From Ferrimonas marina (GTDB lineage Bacteria; Pseudomonadota; Gammaproteobacteria; Enterobacterales; Shewanellaceae): a DNA stretch of 64,000 nt. The position numbers and the translations under genes are program-made. Where the stretch lies: assembly GCF_900129905.1 (NCBI RefSeq), contig NZ_FQXG01000005.1:227059-291058 (forward strand). Reading direction: 5' to 3'. Below, one piece after another: positions 17,066 to 26,779 of the stretch. Within the stretch, counting starts at the first letter, position 1. Each line of letters opens with the position of its first letter. The notes under the pieces are model-generated. The model was not told the origin of the DNA. It did not search any database and saw only the letters and a list, made by a program, of their open reading frames with translations.

Positions 17066-17392
17066 GATCGTGCGTCCTTGAACTGTTTTTCTTGTTGTTG
17101 TGGAGCCACGAATACACAGCCCACGCAATAACCGTCAACCCACGACGCTTGAGCAAATGATTTTGTCGCAAAGTGACACGAAAAGGTAATGCGTAAGATG
17201 TTGATTTAAATGCAAATGATAAAAAAAAGACAATAACAGGAGAGGGATCTGACCCCGATTCTCTTCCCCGTCCCGGTTGCCCTTGGGTATCAACGAGATT
17301 GGTTGGCTTGACCAGCCAGAACAAAAAAAGCAGGGCGTACCACAACAACAACAGCGCCTTAAAAGCTTCCTCAATCCAGAAGGAATCCAGGG
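17066..17392. promoter_or_regulatory. Intergenic region between regulator and subtilase genes
   Basis: 327 bp without a credible gene. It must hold the divergent promoters. It is locally AT-rich (17,150-17,240, including an A8 run). At 17245 it contains GGGATCTGACCCC, a motif that resembles the ends of REP/IS200-like (RayT-associated) elements; no transposase is present. Confidence 0.5.
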
Positions 17393-20300
17393 ATGAACCA
17401 GAACCGCTTTACCCTCAGTCGTCTGGCACTCTGTGTCAGCATGGCCATCGCCCCGGCGGCGTTGATCGCCACCGAAGCCACCGACCAGCTCACGTCAGTC
17501 GGTGCCAGCCAGAACCAACAGGTTGAAAGCTATGTCTTTGCTTTAACCACTCCCGCCGCTTGGGCACCCGGTGGCGATCTCAACGCCGCCGAGCAGGCCC
17601 AGGACCGCATCATCGCCCTGGCCAAGTCGCTCGATCCCAAGGCGCAGGTATTGGGCCGCAGCAGCAAGGTCGCCAATACCCTGCACCTGAGCCTCAGCGA
17701 CGAAGCGGCGCAAGCTCTACAAGCCCATCAGGAGGTGGCAGGCGTCGATGCGGTGCAGGGTGCTCGCAAAGCCCAGCCAGGGGCCAAGCTCAACAAGCTG
17801 GTCAAAAAGGCACAAATCAACGAGATGACCGAGGCGGCCCCCAAGCTGTCTGACAACCCGGATGCCGGCGCCGGCGTTACCGTCGCCATCTTCTCCACCG
17901 GTATCGATTACACCCACGCCAGCCTGGGCGGTGCCGGCACCGCAGAGGCCTACGCCGATGCCTATGCCAACCGTACTGCACCCTATGACGGCTTCCCCAC
18001 CGACACCGTGATCGGTGGCCACGATTACGCCTCCGAATTCAACGGGGCTATCGATGAGAACCCGCTGGATGGCAACGATGAGCTGGTCAACATCAATGGC
18101 TGGGAGTTCCCTACCGGCCGCGGCACCATGCTGGCATCGCTGATCCATCAGCAAGCCCCCGGGGCAAAGTTCCTCGCCTACAAGATCGGCACCGTGTACG
18201 AGCGCAGCTGGGATGGTGCCATCCTGGAAACCGTGGTCGACCGCACCCGTCTGGCCCAGGCCTTTGAAGAGGCCATTACTGAAGGCGCCGACATCATCCT
18301 GGTGGATCACAGCCTCTACGGCGGCCACTACGCCGCCTACTACGATCCCAAGGGCGACAACATCTCCGGCGCCCAGATGGAGACCCAGATGGTCAATGCG
18401 GCGGCTGCCAAGGGCGTCACCGTTGTCACCACCGCCGGCTACTTCGGTGAGTTCCCCTCCAAGTACAACATCGCCACCCTGGGGGCCGCCGACAGCGCGC
18501 TGACCGTGGGTGCGGTTGAAACCAATGGCGCCGACCTGGTCACCACCGAGTGGACCCCGCACGGCCCGGTACGGGGCTCACAAACCATCAAGCCGGATCT
18601 GGTCAGCTACGCCAGCACCGAGAATGTGGCGCTGGTGGGCACCGCCACCGAGTTTGGTGATGAAGCCCATTACGACTTCACCGTGGCGCGCATCGCTGCC
18701 GCCGCCGCCATCGTCAAGGGCGACCGCGATGGGTTGTCCAATGTGGAGGTGAAAGCCCTGCTGGCCAATACCGCCAATGCCATGGTGATGCGTGGCGACA
18801 GCGGCATGCAGGCCTCCGTCACCCAGATCGGTGGCGGTGTGGAGAACATCGACGCCGCACTGAGCTCGCCGGTGGCCGCCTGGGAGAAGGGCAGCTACCA
18901 GCCGCACCTGCGCTTTGGCCAGGTAACGGTAGACGGCAGCCACCGTGTGGTGAAAGAGGTGTCTCTGCGTAACTTCTCCGAACAGGCGCAAACCTACAGC
19001 CTGAGCATGGAGCACGCCGAGCGCGACGGTAACGCTGCCCTGTCCTGGAGCTTCCCGGCCTCGGTTACCGTACCGGCCAACACCACCATCACCGTTCCGC
19101 TGGTGCTGGAGATCGACGCCGCCTCACTGCCCTCCATCGGGCTGCACAACAGCGACGATTACAGCCTGGAGAACTGGGAAAAGGCAGAGCTCAATGGCTA
19201 CCTGAAGCTGACCAGCGACAGTCAACCGACCCTGAGCCTGGGCTGGGCTATCCTGCCCAAGCACGCCGGCAGCATCCAGCGTAACTTCGACACCTTTGAG
19301 GATGTCTGGTCCGACTTGGCCCATCCGCTACCGTGGTCCTTCAGCACAGCAACCCGCAAGCAAAGCTTCACCAACACCAGTGCGCAAAATATGCTGGCAA
19401 CCGCATTGCCGGTGGTCGCTTCTCGTACAGAGATCCCCACCGACAAGACCAATGCCACCCACCTGCTCAACCACACCATGGCCGGCATCTATGACGAAGC
19501 CATGTGTAGCTCCGGCAAGAAGTACGTGTTTGGCGCCATCCTGCACCAGCCGGCGGATATCTCGGCGGCCAACTACTTCGACAAATCCGGCGACACCCTG
19601 CTGCTGCATAAGCTGTACTTCGAGCGGATCGTCGAGGACTACAACCTGGCGGAGGGGATCGACTGGGAACCCTGGCTGAACGACGAGGATATCTTTGCCC
19701 AGGTCTGGATCGCCATGGATCCCGAAGGCAAGCCACGAAGCTACTACACCGATTACAACCTGACCTATGACCCGTCCAACCCCTATGGCCGCTACACCCC
19801 GTCGCAGCTGCCGGTGCACTTCACCCCGGGCACCAACCAGGTGGTGGGTCAGTTCTGTTTGGAGGAGCTGTATCACCACGAGATCGATAGCCCCGACGAT
19901 TTTGACCAGAACCTGGGCATGATCTTCAGCACCGACCGCGATGCCCTGCCCGATGTGGGCGATCCGATCCTGATGTTCAACCCCTCCAAGTGGGGCATGC
20001 AGCATGACGACGGCTGGGGCGGCACCCAGTGGAGCACCAACGAGGTAAAGCTCAACCGCATCGATGCCGAGGGCATGGAAGGGGATGAGTGGACCCATCA
20101 GATGGAGCTGGCGCCCGGTGAAAGCGCGATGCTCTACTCGCAAACCGATGGTGCCTGCAGCAGCTTCGGCATTTGGTCTGACAGCAACATCAACACCGAT
20201 GCCAGCATCCAGGCCCCGAGCTTTGAGCAGTGCACCCAGGCGCATTTTGTCCTGATGGACCTGCACAGTGACTACTCGCTGGAGGCCACCTACGGGATGG

Positions 20301-21280
20301 GCTACGACAGTGCCTACTCCGTGGCGCAGGTCACCCCGGGCCAGCACTTCATCGTCAGCGAAGATGTTAGCGCCGGCAGCGTGATTGGCCAGCTCGCGCT
20401 GACCACACCGGGCTTCTTTGGTGAGGTCGGCAGTGAGTGGAGTCCCTTTGTGGTCAAGCTGATGACCGCCATCCCGGGCAATCCCATTGAGATTGCCGAA
20501 GACGGCACCATCACCGTGGCCAACCCGGCGGCGCTGGACTTTGAAAACCAGCACACCCTTACCTTCGAAGTGATGACCCAGATGGGTCAAAACATCACCT
20601 CTAAAGCGGCTGAGGTGACCATCAGCATCACCAACGTCAACGATGTTGCCCCCATCCAGCATGGCGAACTGCCCAGCTTCGAGCTGATCGAAGGCAACAG
20701 CCTGGAGCTTTCACTGGCCAGCTACTTCAGTGAGGCCGAGGGCGATGCAATGAGCTTTAGCATCGAGGGCCTGCCCAAGGGCCTGAGCTTCGAGGCCGAC
20801 AGCCTGACCCTGTCCGGCACCGTCGAAGCGGCGGGTGAGTACATCGCCAAGGTGGTTGTCCACGATGGCGTCAACAGCACCACCGCTGAGCTGGTGATCA
20901 CCGTGCTTGCCGCACCGGCACTGATCAGCGAGCTGCCGAGCCTGAGCCTCACCGAAGGGGACGCAGTGGAGCTCTCGCTGGACGGTTACTTCGCGGATGC
21001 CGACAGCGACAACCTGATGCTGAGCGTGGCCGGCCTGCCTGAAGGCCTGAGCTTTGATTCGGACAGCATGATGATCACCGGTACCGCTGGCAGTGCAGGC
21101 GACTACACCGTCACCGTTACCGCCAGTGACGGTGCACTCGAGGCCAGTGCCGAGATGTCCCTGAGCATCGCTGCGGCCCCGGCGCCTGCCCCGGCACCCG
21201 TGCCGAAATCCGACGATGGCGGCAGCCTGGGCTTTGCCCTGCCGCTGCTGGCCTGGCTGGCGCTGCGTCGCCGTCGCTAA
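17393..21280 (+). CDS. Secreted subtilase-fold pseudoprotease with cadherin-like and Ig-like domains and GlyGly-CTERM tail
   Basis: 1295 residues, starting behind AAGGAATCCAGGG. Signal peptide ~1-28. An I9-like propeptide (VANTLHLSLSDEAAQAL) is followed by an S8 fold at ~160-470. Every catalytic position is changed: Asp is Ser168 (FSTGID), His is Arg243 (GRGTMLAS), the oxyanion Asn is Tyr350 (TAGYFG), and Ser is Thr430 (DFTVARIAA). The fold markers around them persist, such as APGAKFLAYK and KPDLVSYA. A cadherin-like repeat (LDFENQ, NVNDVAP) and two He_PIG-type Ig domains follow. The end (DDGGSLGFALPLLAWLALRRRR) fits the GlyGly-CTERM sorting signal cut by rhombosortase. It is expected to be non-proteolytic, perhaps a binding partner of the next gene product. 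Confidence 0.88.
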   Translation: MNQNRFTLSRLALCVSMAIAPAALIATEATDQLTSVGASQNQQVESYVFALTTPAAWAPGGDLNAAEQAQDRIIALAKSLDPKAQVLGRSSKVANTLHLSLSDEAAQALQAHQEVAGVDAVQGARKAQPGAKLNKLVKKAQINEMTEAAPKLSDNPDAGAGVTVAIFSTGIDYTHASLGGAGTAEAYADAYANRTAPYDGFPTDTVIGGHDYASEFNGAIDENPLDGNDELVNINGWEFPTGRGTMLASLIHQQAPGAKFLAYKIGTVYERSWDGAILETVVDRTRLAQAFEEAITEGADIILVDHSLYGGHYAAYYDPKGDNISGAQMETQMVNAAAAKGVTVVTTAGYFGEFPSKYNIATLGAADSALTVGAVETNGADLVTTEWTPHGPVRGSQTIKPDLVSYASTENVALVGTATEFGDEAHYDFTVARIAAAAAIVKGDRDGLSNVEVKALLANTANAMVMRGDSGMQASVTQIGGGVENIDAALSSPVAAWEKGSYQPHLRFGQVTVDGSHRVVKEVSLRNFSEQAQTYSLSMEHAERDGNAALSWSFPASVTVPANTTITVPLVLEIDAASLPSIGLHNSDDYSLENWEKAELNGYLKLTSDSQPTLSLGWAILPKHAGSIQRNFDTFEDVWSDLAHPLPWSFSTATRKQSFTNTSAQNMLATALPVVASRTEIPTDKTNATHLLNHTMAGIYDEAMCSSGKKYVFGAILHQPADISAANYFDKSGDTLLLHKLYFERIVEDYNLAEGIDWEPWLNDEDIFAQVWIAMDPEGKPRSYYTDYNLTYDPSNPYGRYTPSQLPVHFTPGTNQVVGQFCLEELYHHEIDSPDDFDQNLGMIFSTDRDALPDVGDPILMFNPSKWGMQHDDGWGGTQWSTNEVKLNRIDAEGMEGDEWTHQMELAPGESAMLYSQTDGACSSFGIWSDSNINTDASIQAPSFEQCTQAHFVLMDLHSDYSLEATYGMGYDSAYSVAQVTPGQHFIVSEDVSAGSVIGQLALTTPGFFGEVGSEWSPFVVKLMTAIPGNPIEIAEDGTITVANPAALDFENQHTLTFEVMTQMGQNITSKAAEVTISITNVNDVAPIQHGELPSFELIEGNSLELSLASYFSEAEGDAMSFSIEGLPKGLSFEADSLTLSGTVEAAGEYIAKVVVHDGVNSTTAELVITVLAAPALISELPSLSLTEGDAVELSLDGYFADADSDNLMLSVAGLPEGLSFDSDSMMITGTAGSAGDYTVTVTASDGALEASAEMSLSIAAAPAPAPAPVPKSDDGGSLGFALPLLAWLALRRRR

Positions 21281-21340
21281 GCCCACTACGGGGCCGGCCC
21301 TGGTCGGCCCCCTCTCTCTGCATCTAGAAGGACTCATGTT

Positions 21341-24300
21341 GTGTTGAGACTCAGTGTATTGGCAGCCCTGGCGGCTGCAGCGTCGGCCCAGGCTGGCGAC
21401 CATACCGGCAACTTCCAGGCCGGCCCTATCAACTCCATGTCCGCGCTGTCCGCCAAAGAGGCGCGGGATATCAGCGATCTGTACTTCGTCAAATTCCACG
21501 CCGAACCGCTGGCCGTTGCCGCCGATGGCCTGCAGCAGTTCGGCATCCTGTCGATGAAACAGGCCAGCGGCCGCTTGAATGTGCAAGCCCCCGCCAGCCA
21601 GACCTACCTCAACCGCCTGGCCACAGAACGAGAGCAAAGCCGCCAGAGCCTGTCGAGCAAGCTGGGGCGTCCGCTCCAATTCGAGAACCAATATGGCACC
21701 GTGCTCAACGCCGCCACCGTGCACCTGAGCCCGGCCGAGGCCGAGCGATTGGCCGCCGACAGCAGCATTGCCGGCATCCAGAAGGTGCAGATGCACCAGC
21801 TGCACACCGACGCCGGCCCGGACTTTATCGGTGCCAGCCAACTTTGGGCGGGCCTGGGCTCGCACCTGGCCACCAAAGGAGAAGGGGTCGTGGTCGGGAT
21901 CATCGATACCGGCATCGATGGCGATCACCCCTCCTTTACCGCCACTGCCAGCGACGGCTATGTCCACACCAACCCGCTGGGCGATGGCGTCTACCTGGGT
22001 GACTGTGAGATCCGTACCGAGCTGTGTAACGACAAGCTGATCGGCATCGTCAGTTACCCTGAGCTGCACCTGCGTTACCCCAGCACCCCGCAGGATCACT
22101 TTACCCGCACCGAGCTGCTGGACACCGGTTGGGACTTCCAGGGCCACGGCACCCACGTGGCGGCCACCGCGGCCGGTAACCCCCTGACCGATCTCCCCAT
22201 GTACAACGTCATCGGTGGCCTGGCCCAGTTCCGCATGCCCGCCATCAGTGGCGTGGCCCCCCGGGCCAACATCGTCTCCTACCAGGTCTGTCTGCCCCAC
22301 AGCGATGACCCGAACTACGGCGGCTGCTACCCCGACCTGACCATCAAGGCGCTGGAGCACGCCATTGAGAACGGCGTCAACGTCATCAACTACTCGGTGG
22401 GCGGTCCGGCCGATAGCCCCTGGCTGCGCTACGATACCGAGGCGTTCCTCAACGCCCGGGTTGCCGGCATCCACGTGGCCACCTCCGCCGGCAACTCCGG
22501 CCCCAATGCCGGGACCGTCGGCACGCCCGGTAACGCGCCCTGGATCACCACGGTGGCCGCTTACACCCACGACCGTGGCTACCTGGACAAGCAGCTCAAC
22601 GGCTTCAGCGGAGGCGACACCACGCCGCCGGCGCCGCTGACCGGTAAAGGGGCAACCGAAGGGATCAGTGCCACCATCGTCGATGCCGACGATTATGGCG
22701 ATGGCCTGTGTAACACCCCTTTCGCCGAGGACACCTTCAGCGGTGAGATCGTTGTCTGCCGCCGCGGGGACATCGCCCGGGTCGAAAAGGGCGATAACGT
22801 CCTGGCCGGCGGAGCCGGTGGCCTGGTGCTGGTCAATGTCGACGATGAGGTCGACAACGTGGTGGCCGATCTGCACGTCCTGCCCGCCATCCAGCTCGAC
22901 AAAGCCAGTGGCGAGCTGTTGCTGGACTGGCTCAGCAGCGGTGAGGACCACCTGGCCACCATCGGCACCACGGAGATGATCAAGGATGCGGCGCTGGGCA
23001 ACATCGCCGGCGACTTCACCTCCCGTGGCCCGAACCTGCCCTATGCCGGCAGCCTGGCACCGGATCTGGCCGCTCCCGGGGTGGACGTGTTCGCCGCCCA
23101 CACCACCGAGTGGCCTTACTCCCGCACCATCCCGCCGGAGTACACCCTGATGAGCGGCACCTCCATGGCCAGCCCACATGTGGCCGGGGCACTGGCGCTG
23201 ATGGCGGCGCTGCGTCCGGACTGGACCCCAGCCCAGGTGCAATCCGCGCTGATGACCACCGCCAACTACACCACCTTCACCGACGACGATTACGACGGCG
23301 AGCTCACCCCCTCCACCCCGTTTGATGGTGGTATGGGGATGATCCAGGTGCACCAGGCGGTGGACGCCGGTCTGCTGCTGGATATCTCCGAGCAGGAGTA
23401 CCTGGATGCCAACCCGGATGAGCAAGGCGATCCCAGCAGCCTGAACCTGCCCTCTGTGGTTGGCCTCAACTGTGTGGGCCAGTGCAGCTGGACCCGGACC
23501 GTCACCGCCACCGCCGATGCCAGCTGGACCACCGCGGCCAGTTACCAGAGCGCCGGCTTCACCATCGAGATCAGCCCCGCCAGCTTCAGCCTGAGCGAAG
23601 GCCAAAGCCAGGAGCTGACCATCACCGCGTCACCCAACGAGGAGCTGACCTCCGAGTGGGTGTTTGGTGAGATCGCCTTGACCGCCAGCGGCCTGCCGCA
23701 GCAGCACCTGACCGTGGTGGTCAACTTCGAGGGGGGCAGCGTGCCCGGCGATCTGGAAAACCGCGAGGTGATCACCGCCAACCGTGATGCCGACAGCCAT
23801 GCCATCGAGGGCTTTGTCACCATCGGCTCGAACGATCTGCAGCTGACGCCCCGTGGTCTGACCCAGGTAGAAACCCATAAGGCCGACACCCTGTGGGATC
23901 CGGATGCCCGCTACCGCACCGAGAACTCCGCCAGCCTCCATGTTGTCCCGGTGGGGATCAGTGCCAGTACCGAGGTGTTTGCCGCCTGGCTGAGCGACGC
24001 TGACGCCCTGGATCTGGACCTGTTCATCGTCCACGACTCCGATGGCAACGGTGAGCCCTCGATGTTCGAGATCAACAACGCCTTCTGTGTGAGCGGTCGC
24101 TTCGACAGCCAGGAGAACTGTGTGATGGAAGACCCGATGCCGGGCAGTTACCTGGTGGTGGTCCACAACTACGAAAGTGCCGAGCCAATGACGCTCTACT
24201 CGCACACCCTGTCCATCGCCAATGTGAAGGATCATGAACCGACCTTCAGCCTGAGCGCGCCAGCCAGTGTCGAGACCGGAGAAGAGTTCGCCATCGACGT

Positions 24301-25210
24301 CCGTTGGGACCACCCGATGACCGAAGGTGAGCGCTACTTCGGTGCCATCACCGTGGGCACCAATGCCGAGCAGCCGGATAACGTCGGCACCGTTTACTTT
24401 GAACTGGACCGTGGTCCCGATGACGTCCGCTTCGCCACCGAGCAAAGCGCCGTCACTGCCGGTGAAACCGTTAGCTACAGCATCGAGCTGATGGCCAACG
24501 ACAGCGCCGAAGACCGTGACTATAGCCTGAGTGTGGAGGTGCCCGAACCCTTCGCGGTGGTCGAGGCGACCGACGGAGCAATCAGCGACAACCAGGTGCA
24601 GTGGCAGGTCCGCCAGGTGGCGGGTGCCCAGGCGCAAAGCCTGGAGCTGGTGATCGACACCAGCGCCGTGACCGACAGCGATGCCGAGCTGGTACTGGCC
24701 CTGACCCACGCGCTGACCCAGATCGCCGATAGCGGTGTGACGGTGGAGGCAACCCCGGTCAGCGTGATGGCGCCGGAAAAACCCAAGGCGCTGATCAACG
24801 GTGAAGCGGCTCTGAAGCTGTCGGTACAAAGCCCGGCGACCCTCGAGCTGCAAGCCGGGATGGAAGCCGACGGCGAGATCCTGAGTTACCAGTGGCAACA
24901 ACAATCCGGGCCGGAGCTGCTGCTCAGCGACAACGATGGCGCCACCCTCAGCATCGAGGTGCCCGCACTGGCTCGCGACCAGGTGGCGGAGATCAGCCTG
25001 GTGATCACCACCGAAGCGGGCAGCAGCCTGCCGGTGATGGCGACCCTGAACCTGGCCGCTGAGGTTGTTTCCGAGCCAGAGCCAGAACCGGAACCTGAGC
25101 CGGAGCCTCAACCGGCCCCCCCGGTTGAGGACAAGGGCAGCAGCGGTGGTAGCCTGGCCTGGTGGTCTCTGATGCTGGTGCTGGTGCGCCTGCTGCGACA
25201 GCGTCACTAA
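21341..25210 (+). CDS. Secreted subtilisin-like serine protease (S8) with PA domain and GlyGly-CTERM tail
   Basis: 1289 residues. A GTG start at 21341 is used because AAGGA lies 8 bases upstream and the only nearby ATG is out of frame. Signal peptide ~1-18, I9-like propeptide to ~150. The intact catalytic set is Asp189 (IIDTGID), His269 (GHGTHVA), Asn385 (TSAGNSG) and Ser608 (GTSMASPHVAG). A protease-associated domain is inserted at ~440-545. An fn3-like domain, further beta domains and a Glu-Pro-rich linker (EPEPEPEPEPQP) precede a C-terminal GSSGGSLAWWSLMLVLVRLLRQRH, a GlyGly-CTERM-type tail. It should be type II secreted and surface-processed. Separated from the preceding gene by 60 bp; probably co-transcribed. 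Confidence 0.93.
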   Translation: MLRLSVLAALAAAASAQAGDHTGNFQAGPINSMSALSAKEARDISDLYFVKFHAEPLAVAADGLQQFGILSMKQASGRLNVQAPASQTYLNRLATEREQSRQSLSSKLGRPLQFENQYGTVLNAATVHLSPAEAERLAADSSIAGIQKVQMHQLHTDAGPDFIGASQLWAGLGSHLATKGEGVVVGIIDTGIDGDHPSFTATASDGYVHTNPLGDGVYLGDCEIRTELCNDKLIGIVSYPELHLRYPSTPQDHFTRTELLDTGWDFQGHGTHVAATAAGNPLTDLPMYNVIGGLAQFRMPAISGVAPRANIVSYQVCLPHSDDPNYGGCYPDLTIKALEHAIENGVNVINYSVGGPADSPWLRYDTEAFLNARVAGIHVATSAGNSGPNAGTVGTPGNAPWITTVAAYTHDRGYLDKQLNGFSGGDTTPPAPLTGKGATEGISATIVDADDYGDGLCNTPFAEDTFSGEIVVCRRGDIARVEKGDNVLAGGAGGLVLVNVDDEVDNVVADLHVLPAIQLDKASGELLLDWLSSGEDHLATIGTTEMIKDAALGNIAGDFTSRGPNLPYAGSLAPDLAAPGVDVFAAHTTEWPYSRTIPPEYTLMSGTSMASPHVAGALALMAALRPDWTPAQVQSALMTTANYTTFTDDDYDGELTPSTPFDGGMGMIQVHQAVDAGLLLDISEQEYLDANPDEQGDPSSLNLPSVVGLNCVGQCSWTRTVTATADASWTTAASYQSAGFTIEISPASFSLSEGQSQELTITASPNEELTSEWVFGEIALTASGLPQQHLTVVVNFEGGSVPGDLENREVITANRDADSHAIEGFVTIGSNDLQLTPRGLTQVETHKADTLWDPDARYRTENSASLHVVPVGISASTEVFAAWLSDADALDLDLFIVHDSDGNGEPSMFEINNAFCVSGRFDSQENCVMEDPMPGSYLVVVHNYESAEPMTLYSHTLSIANVKDHEPTFSLSAPASVETGEEFAIDVRWDHPMTEGERYFGAITVGTNAEQPDNVGTVYFELDRGPDDVRFATEQSAVTAGETVSYSIELMANDSAEDRDYSLSVEVPEPFAVVEATDGAISDNQVQWQVRQVAGAQAQSLELVIDTSAVTDSDAELVLALTHALTQIADSGVTVEATPVSVMAPEKPKALINGEAALKLSVQSPATLELQAGMEADGEILSYQWQQQSGPELLLSDNDGATLSIEVPALARDQVAEISLVITTEAGSSLPVMATLNLAAEVVSEPEPEPEPEPEPQPAPPVEDKGSSGGSLAWWSLMLVLVRLLRQRH

Positions 25211-25245
25211 GGTCACGCCAGCAACGCCAATGCTCAAGCAGTAAA

Positions 25246-25272
25246 AAAGCGCCCTACGGGGCGCTTTCATTT
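25246..25272. terminator. Terminator after the subtilase genes (bidirectional)
   Basis: GCGCCC-TACG-GGGCGC stem with A-run before and TTTCATTTT after. It can serve both the rightward protease gene and the leftward Yip1-family gene. Confidence 0.85.
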
Positions 25273-25295
25273 TGGGGTATGTGCAGGCGGCAGAA

Positions 25296-26018
25296 TCAGC
25301 CGCCGTAAAGCACCGCCCCTACCGCGATGGCGATGGCGCCCAGCAGCAGGATCACCAGCAACACAGTGAGCAGCGCCTTGCCGATGCCGTAGTCATGGGC
25401 CGCCGACAGGTTGGCAACGCTGAGCACCAAGGCCCACACCCCAAACACCGTCTGCAAAAACACGATGGCCACGTAGGCCAGGTTCTGCCACAGCGCCGCC
25501 TGGCCCAGCTGGCTGGGGTCCACCAACACCGAGGGGCCATAGATCACCAGCAGCACCAAGGAGAGGCCCAAGCCCAGGATGCTGGGTACCTGGGCCCACA
25601 CCATGCCGGTGGCGATGTTGTTGAGACTGCCGGTGCCGCCGAGCCAGCCCCCCACCAACCGGTAGAGAAAGGCGATGAGATGGATGATGATCCAAGCCAG
25701 GGGGATCGCCACCACCGAGCCAACCATCAAGATGGCCAACGCCTGCCAGCCGCTGCCCCCTTCGCCTGCCGCAGTCGCGCCGCTTTGCAGGCTGGGGTCC
25801 AGCGCCGATTGCAGCACCCCGGCGAAGGTCCCCAGCGCCAGTAGCCACCAGAAGTAACGCCTTGGTGTGTCGCTGGCCAGGATCGCCCTCAGGGTCTTAC
25901 GCGGCTCCAGCATCATCGCCAGGAAGGGCTGTGACGGAAACACGGTGGCCTCGCCCAGCTCTCCAGATGTGGCCGGTCCTGTGGGATCTGTATTCCCGGC
26001 GGGTTGCTCTGCAGACAT
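25296..26018 (-). CDS. Yip1-family membrane protein, paralog A
   Basis: 240 residues. A soluble N-terminal arm ends in a conserved boundary motif (FPSQPFLAMMLEPRKTLRAILASDTPRRYFWWLL). About five TM segments follow, with a GMVWAQVPSILGL motif in the third. This is the Yip1-domain pattern. Two paralogs lie at 26066-26779 and 28069-28791. The function of bacterial Yip1-like proteins is unknown; membrane organisation or transport roles are suggested by the eukaryotic namesakes only. Confidence 0.82.
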   Translation of the reverse strand: MSAEQPAGNTDPTGPATSGELGEATVFPSQPFLAMMLEPRKTLRAILASDTPRRYFWWLLALGTFAGVLQSALDPSLQSGATAAGEGGSGWQALAILMVGSVVAIPLAWIIIHLIAFLYRLVGGWLGGTGSLNNIATGMVWAQVPSILGLGLSLVLLVIYGPSVLVDPSQLGQAALWQNLAYVAIVFLQTVFGVWALVLSVANLSAAHDYGIGKALLTVLLVILLLGAIAIAVGAVLYGG

Positions 26019-26065
26019 TGATTGTCACTCCATGGCTTTTTAGTGGACACACCGTGAGCTGAAGC

Positions 26066-26779
26066 TTAGCTCCACAGCACTGAGGGGTCGTCCATCATCA
26101 TCACCACAGCTACGGCCAACAGGATGAAGAACAGGATGATCACCAGGTGCACCCCGACCGAGCGCCACAGGCTGATGTTCAGGGTAACCGACAGCGCTGC
26201 CACGCTGAGCACCAATCCCCAAACGGCAAACACGATCTGCAGCAAGCCAATGCCCACCGCCAGCAGCCCTTTGAGTGTCCCCCCCTCGGTGATGGCATCG
26301 GGATTGGTGATAAGCTCGGTGCCGAACAGTGCGAACAGCAAAATAGACAATCCCAACGAAATCAGGGCAGGCACCTGGGCCCAGACCATGCCGGTGACCA
26401 TGTCCCCCAGTTCCCCTTCCCCGCCAAACAGACGGCCAACCAATCGGGTCAGCCACGCCGAAAGATACATAAACCCTAAGGCGATAGGAGCGGCAACCAG
26501 CAGGCCGAAGCCAAAGCCAAACAGCTCCGGGCTGGAGGCCTCGGCCATGTCGCCGCTAAACAAGGTCTCCAGGCCGCTGGCCAGCACGATCACCACTAAC
26601 AGGAACACAAAGCCCTTGCGCGGGGTGTCGCTGGCCAGCACCGCACTCAAGGTGGCACGAGGCTCCAGCATCATCGCCAGAAAGGCCTGTTTGGGAAAGG
26701 GCTGAGCCGGAGACTCATTACCGTATGGCTCAGTGTCGGGAGAGTTGTGGGGTGGTTTTACCGCATCCGTGTCGTTCAT
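26066..26779 (-). CDS. Yip1-family membrane protein, paralog B
   Basis: 237 residues with the same plan as its neighbours: the N-terminal arm, then FPKQAFLAMMLEPRATLSAVLASDTPRKGFVFLL, then TM segments including TGMVWAQVPALISLGLS. It lies 47 bp from paralog A in the same direction, so the two are probably one operon. Tandem position points to local duplication. Confidence 0.82.
   Translation of the reverse strand: MNDTDAVKPPHNSPDTEPYGNESPAQPFPKQAFLAMMLEPRATLSAVLASDTPRKGFVFLLVVIVLASGLETLFSGDMAEASSPELFGFGFGLLVAAPIALGFMYLSAWLTRLVGRLFGGEGELGDMVTGMVWAQVPALISLGLSILLFALFGTELITNPDAITEGGTLKGLLAVGIGLLQIVFAVWGLVLSVAALSVTLNISLWRSVGVHLVIILFFILLAVAVVMMMDDPSVLWS

Noticed and set aside
20711..23605. 964-codon open frame on the reverse strand across the subtilase genes
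   Set aside because: Low-complexity Gly/Val/His-rich translation, antisense to clear protease domains; a codon-bias shadow of GC-rich coding DNA.
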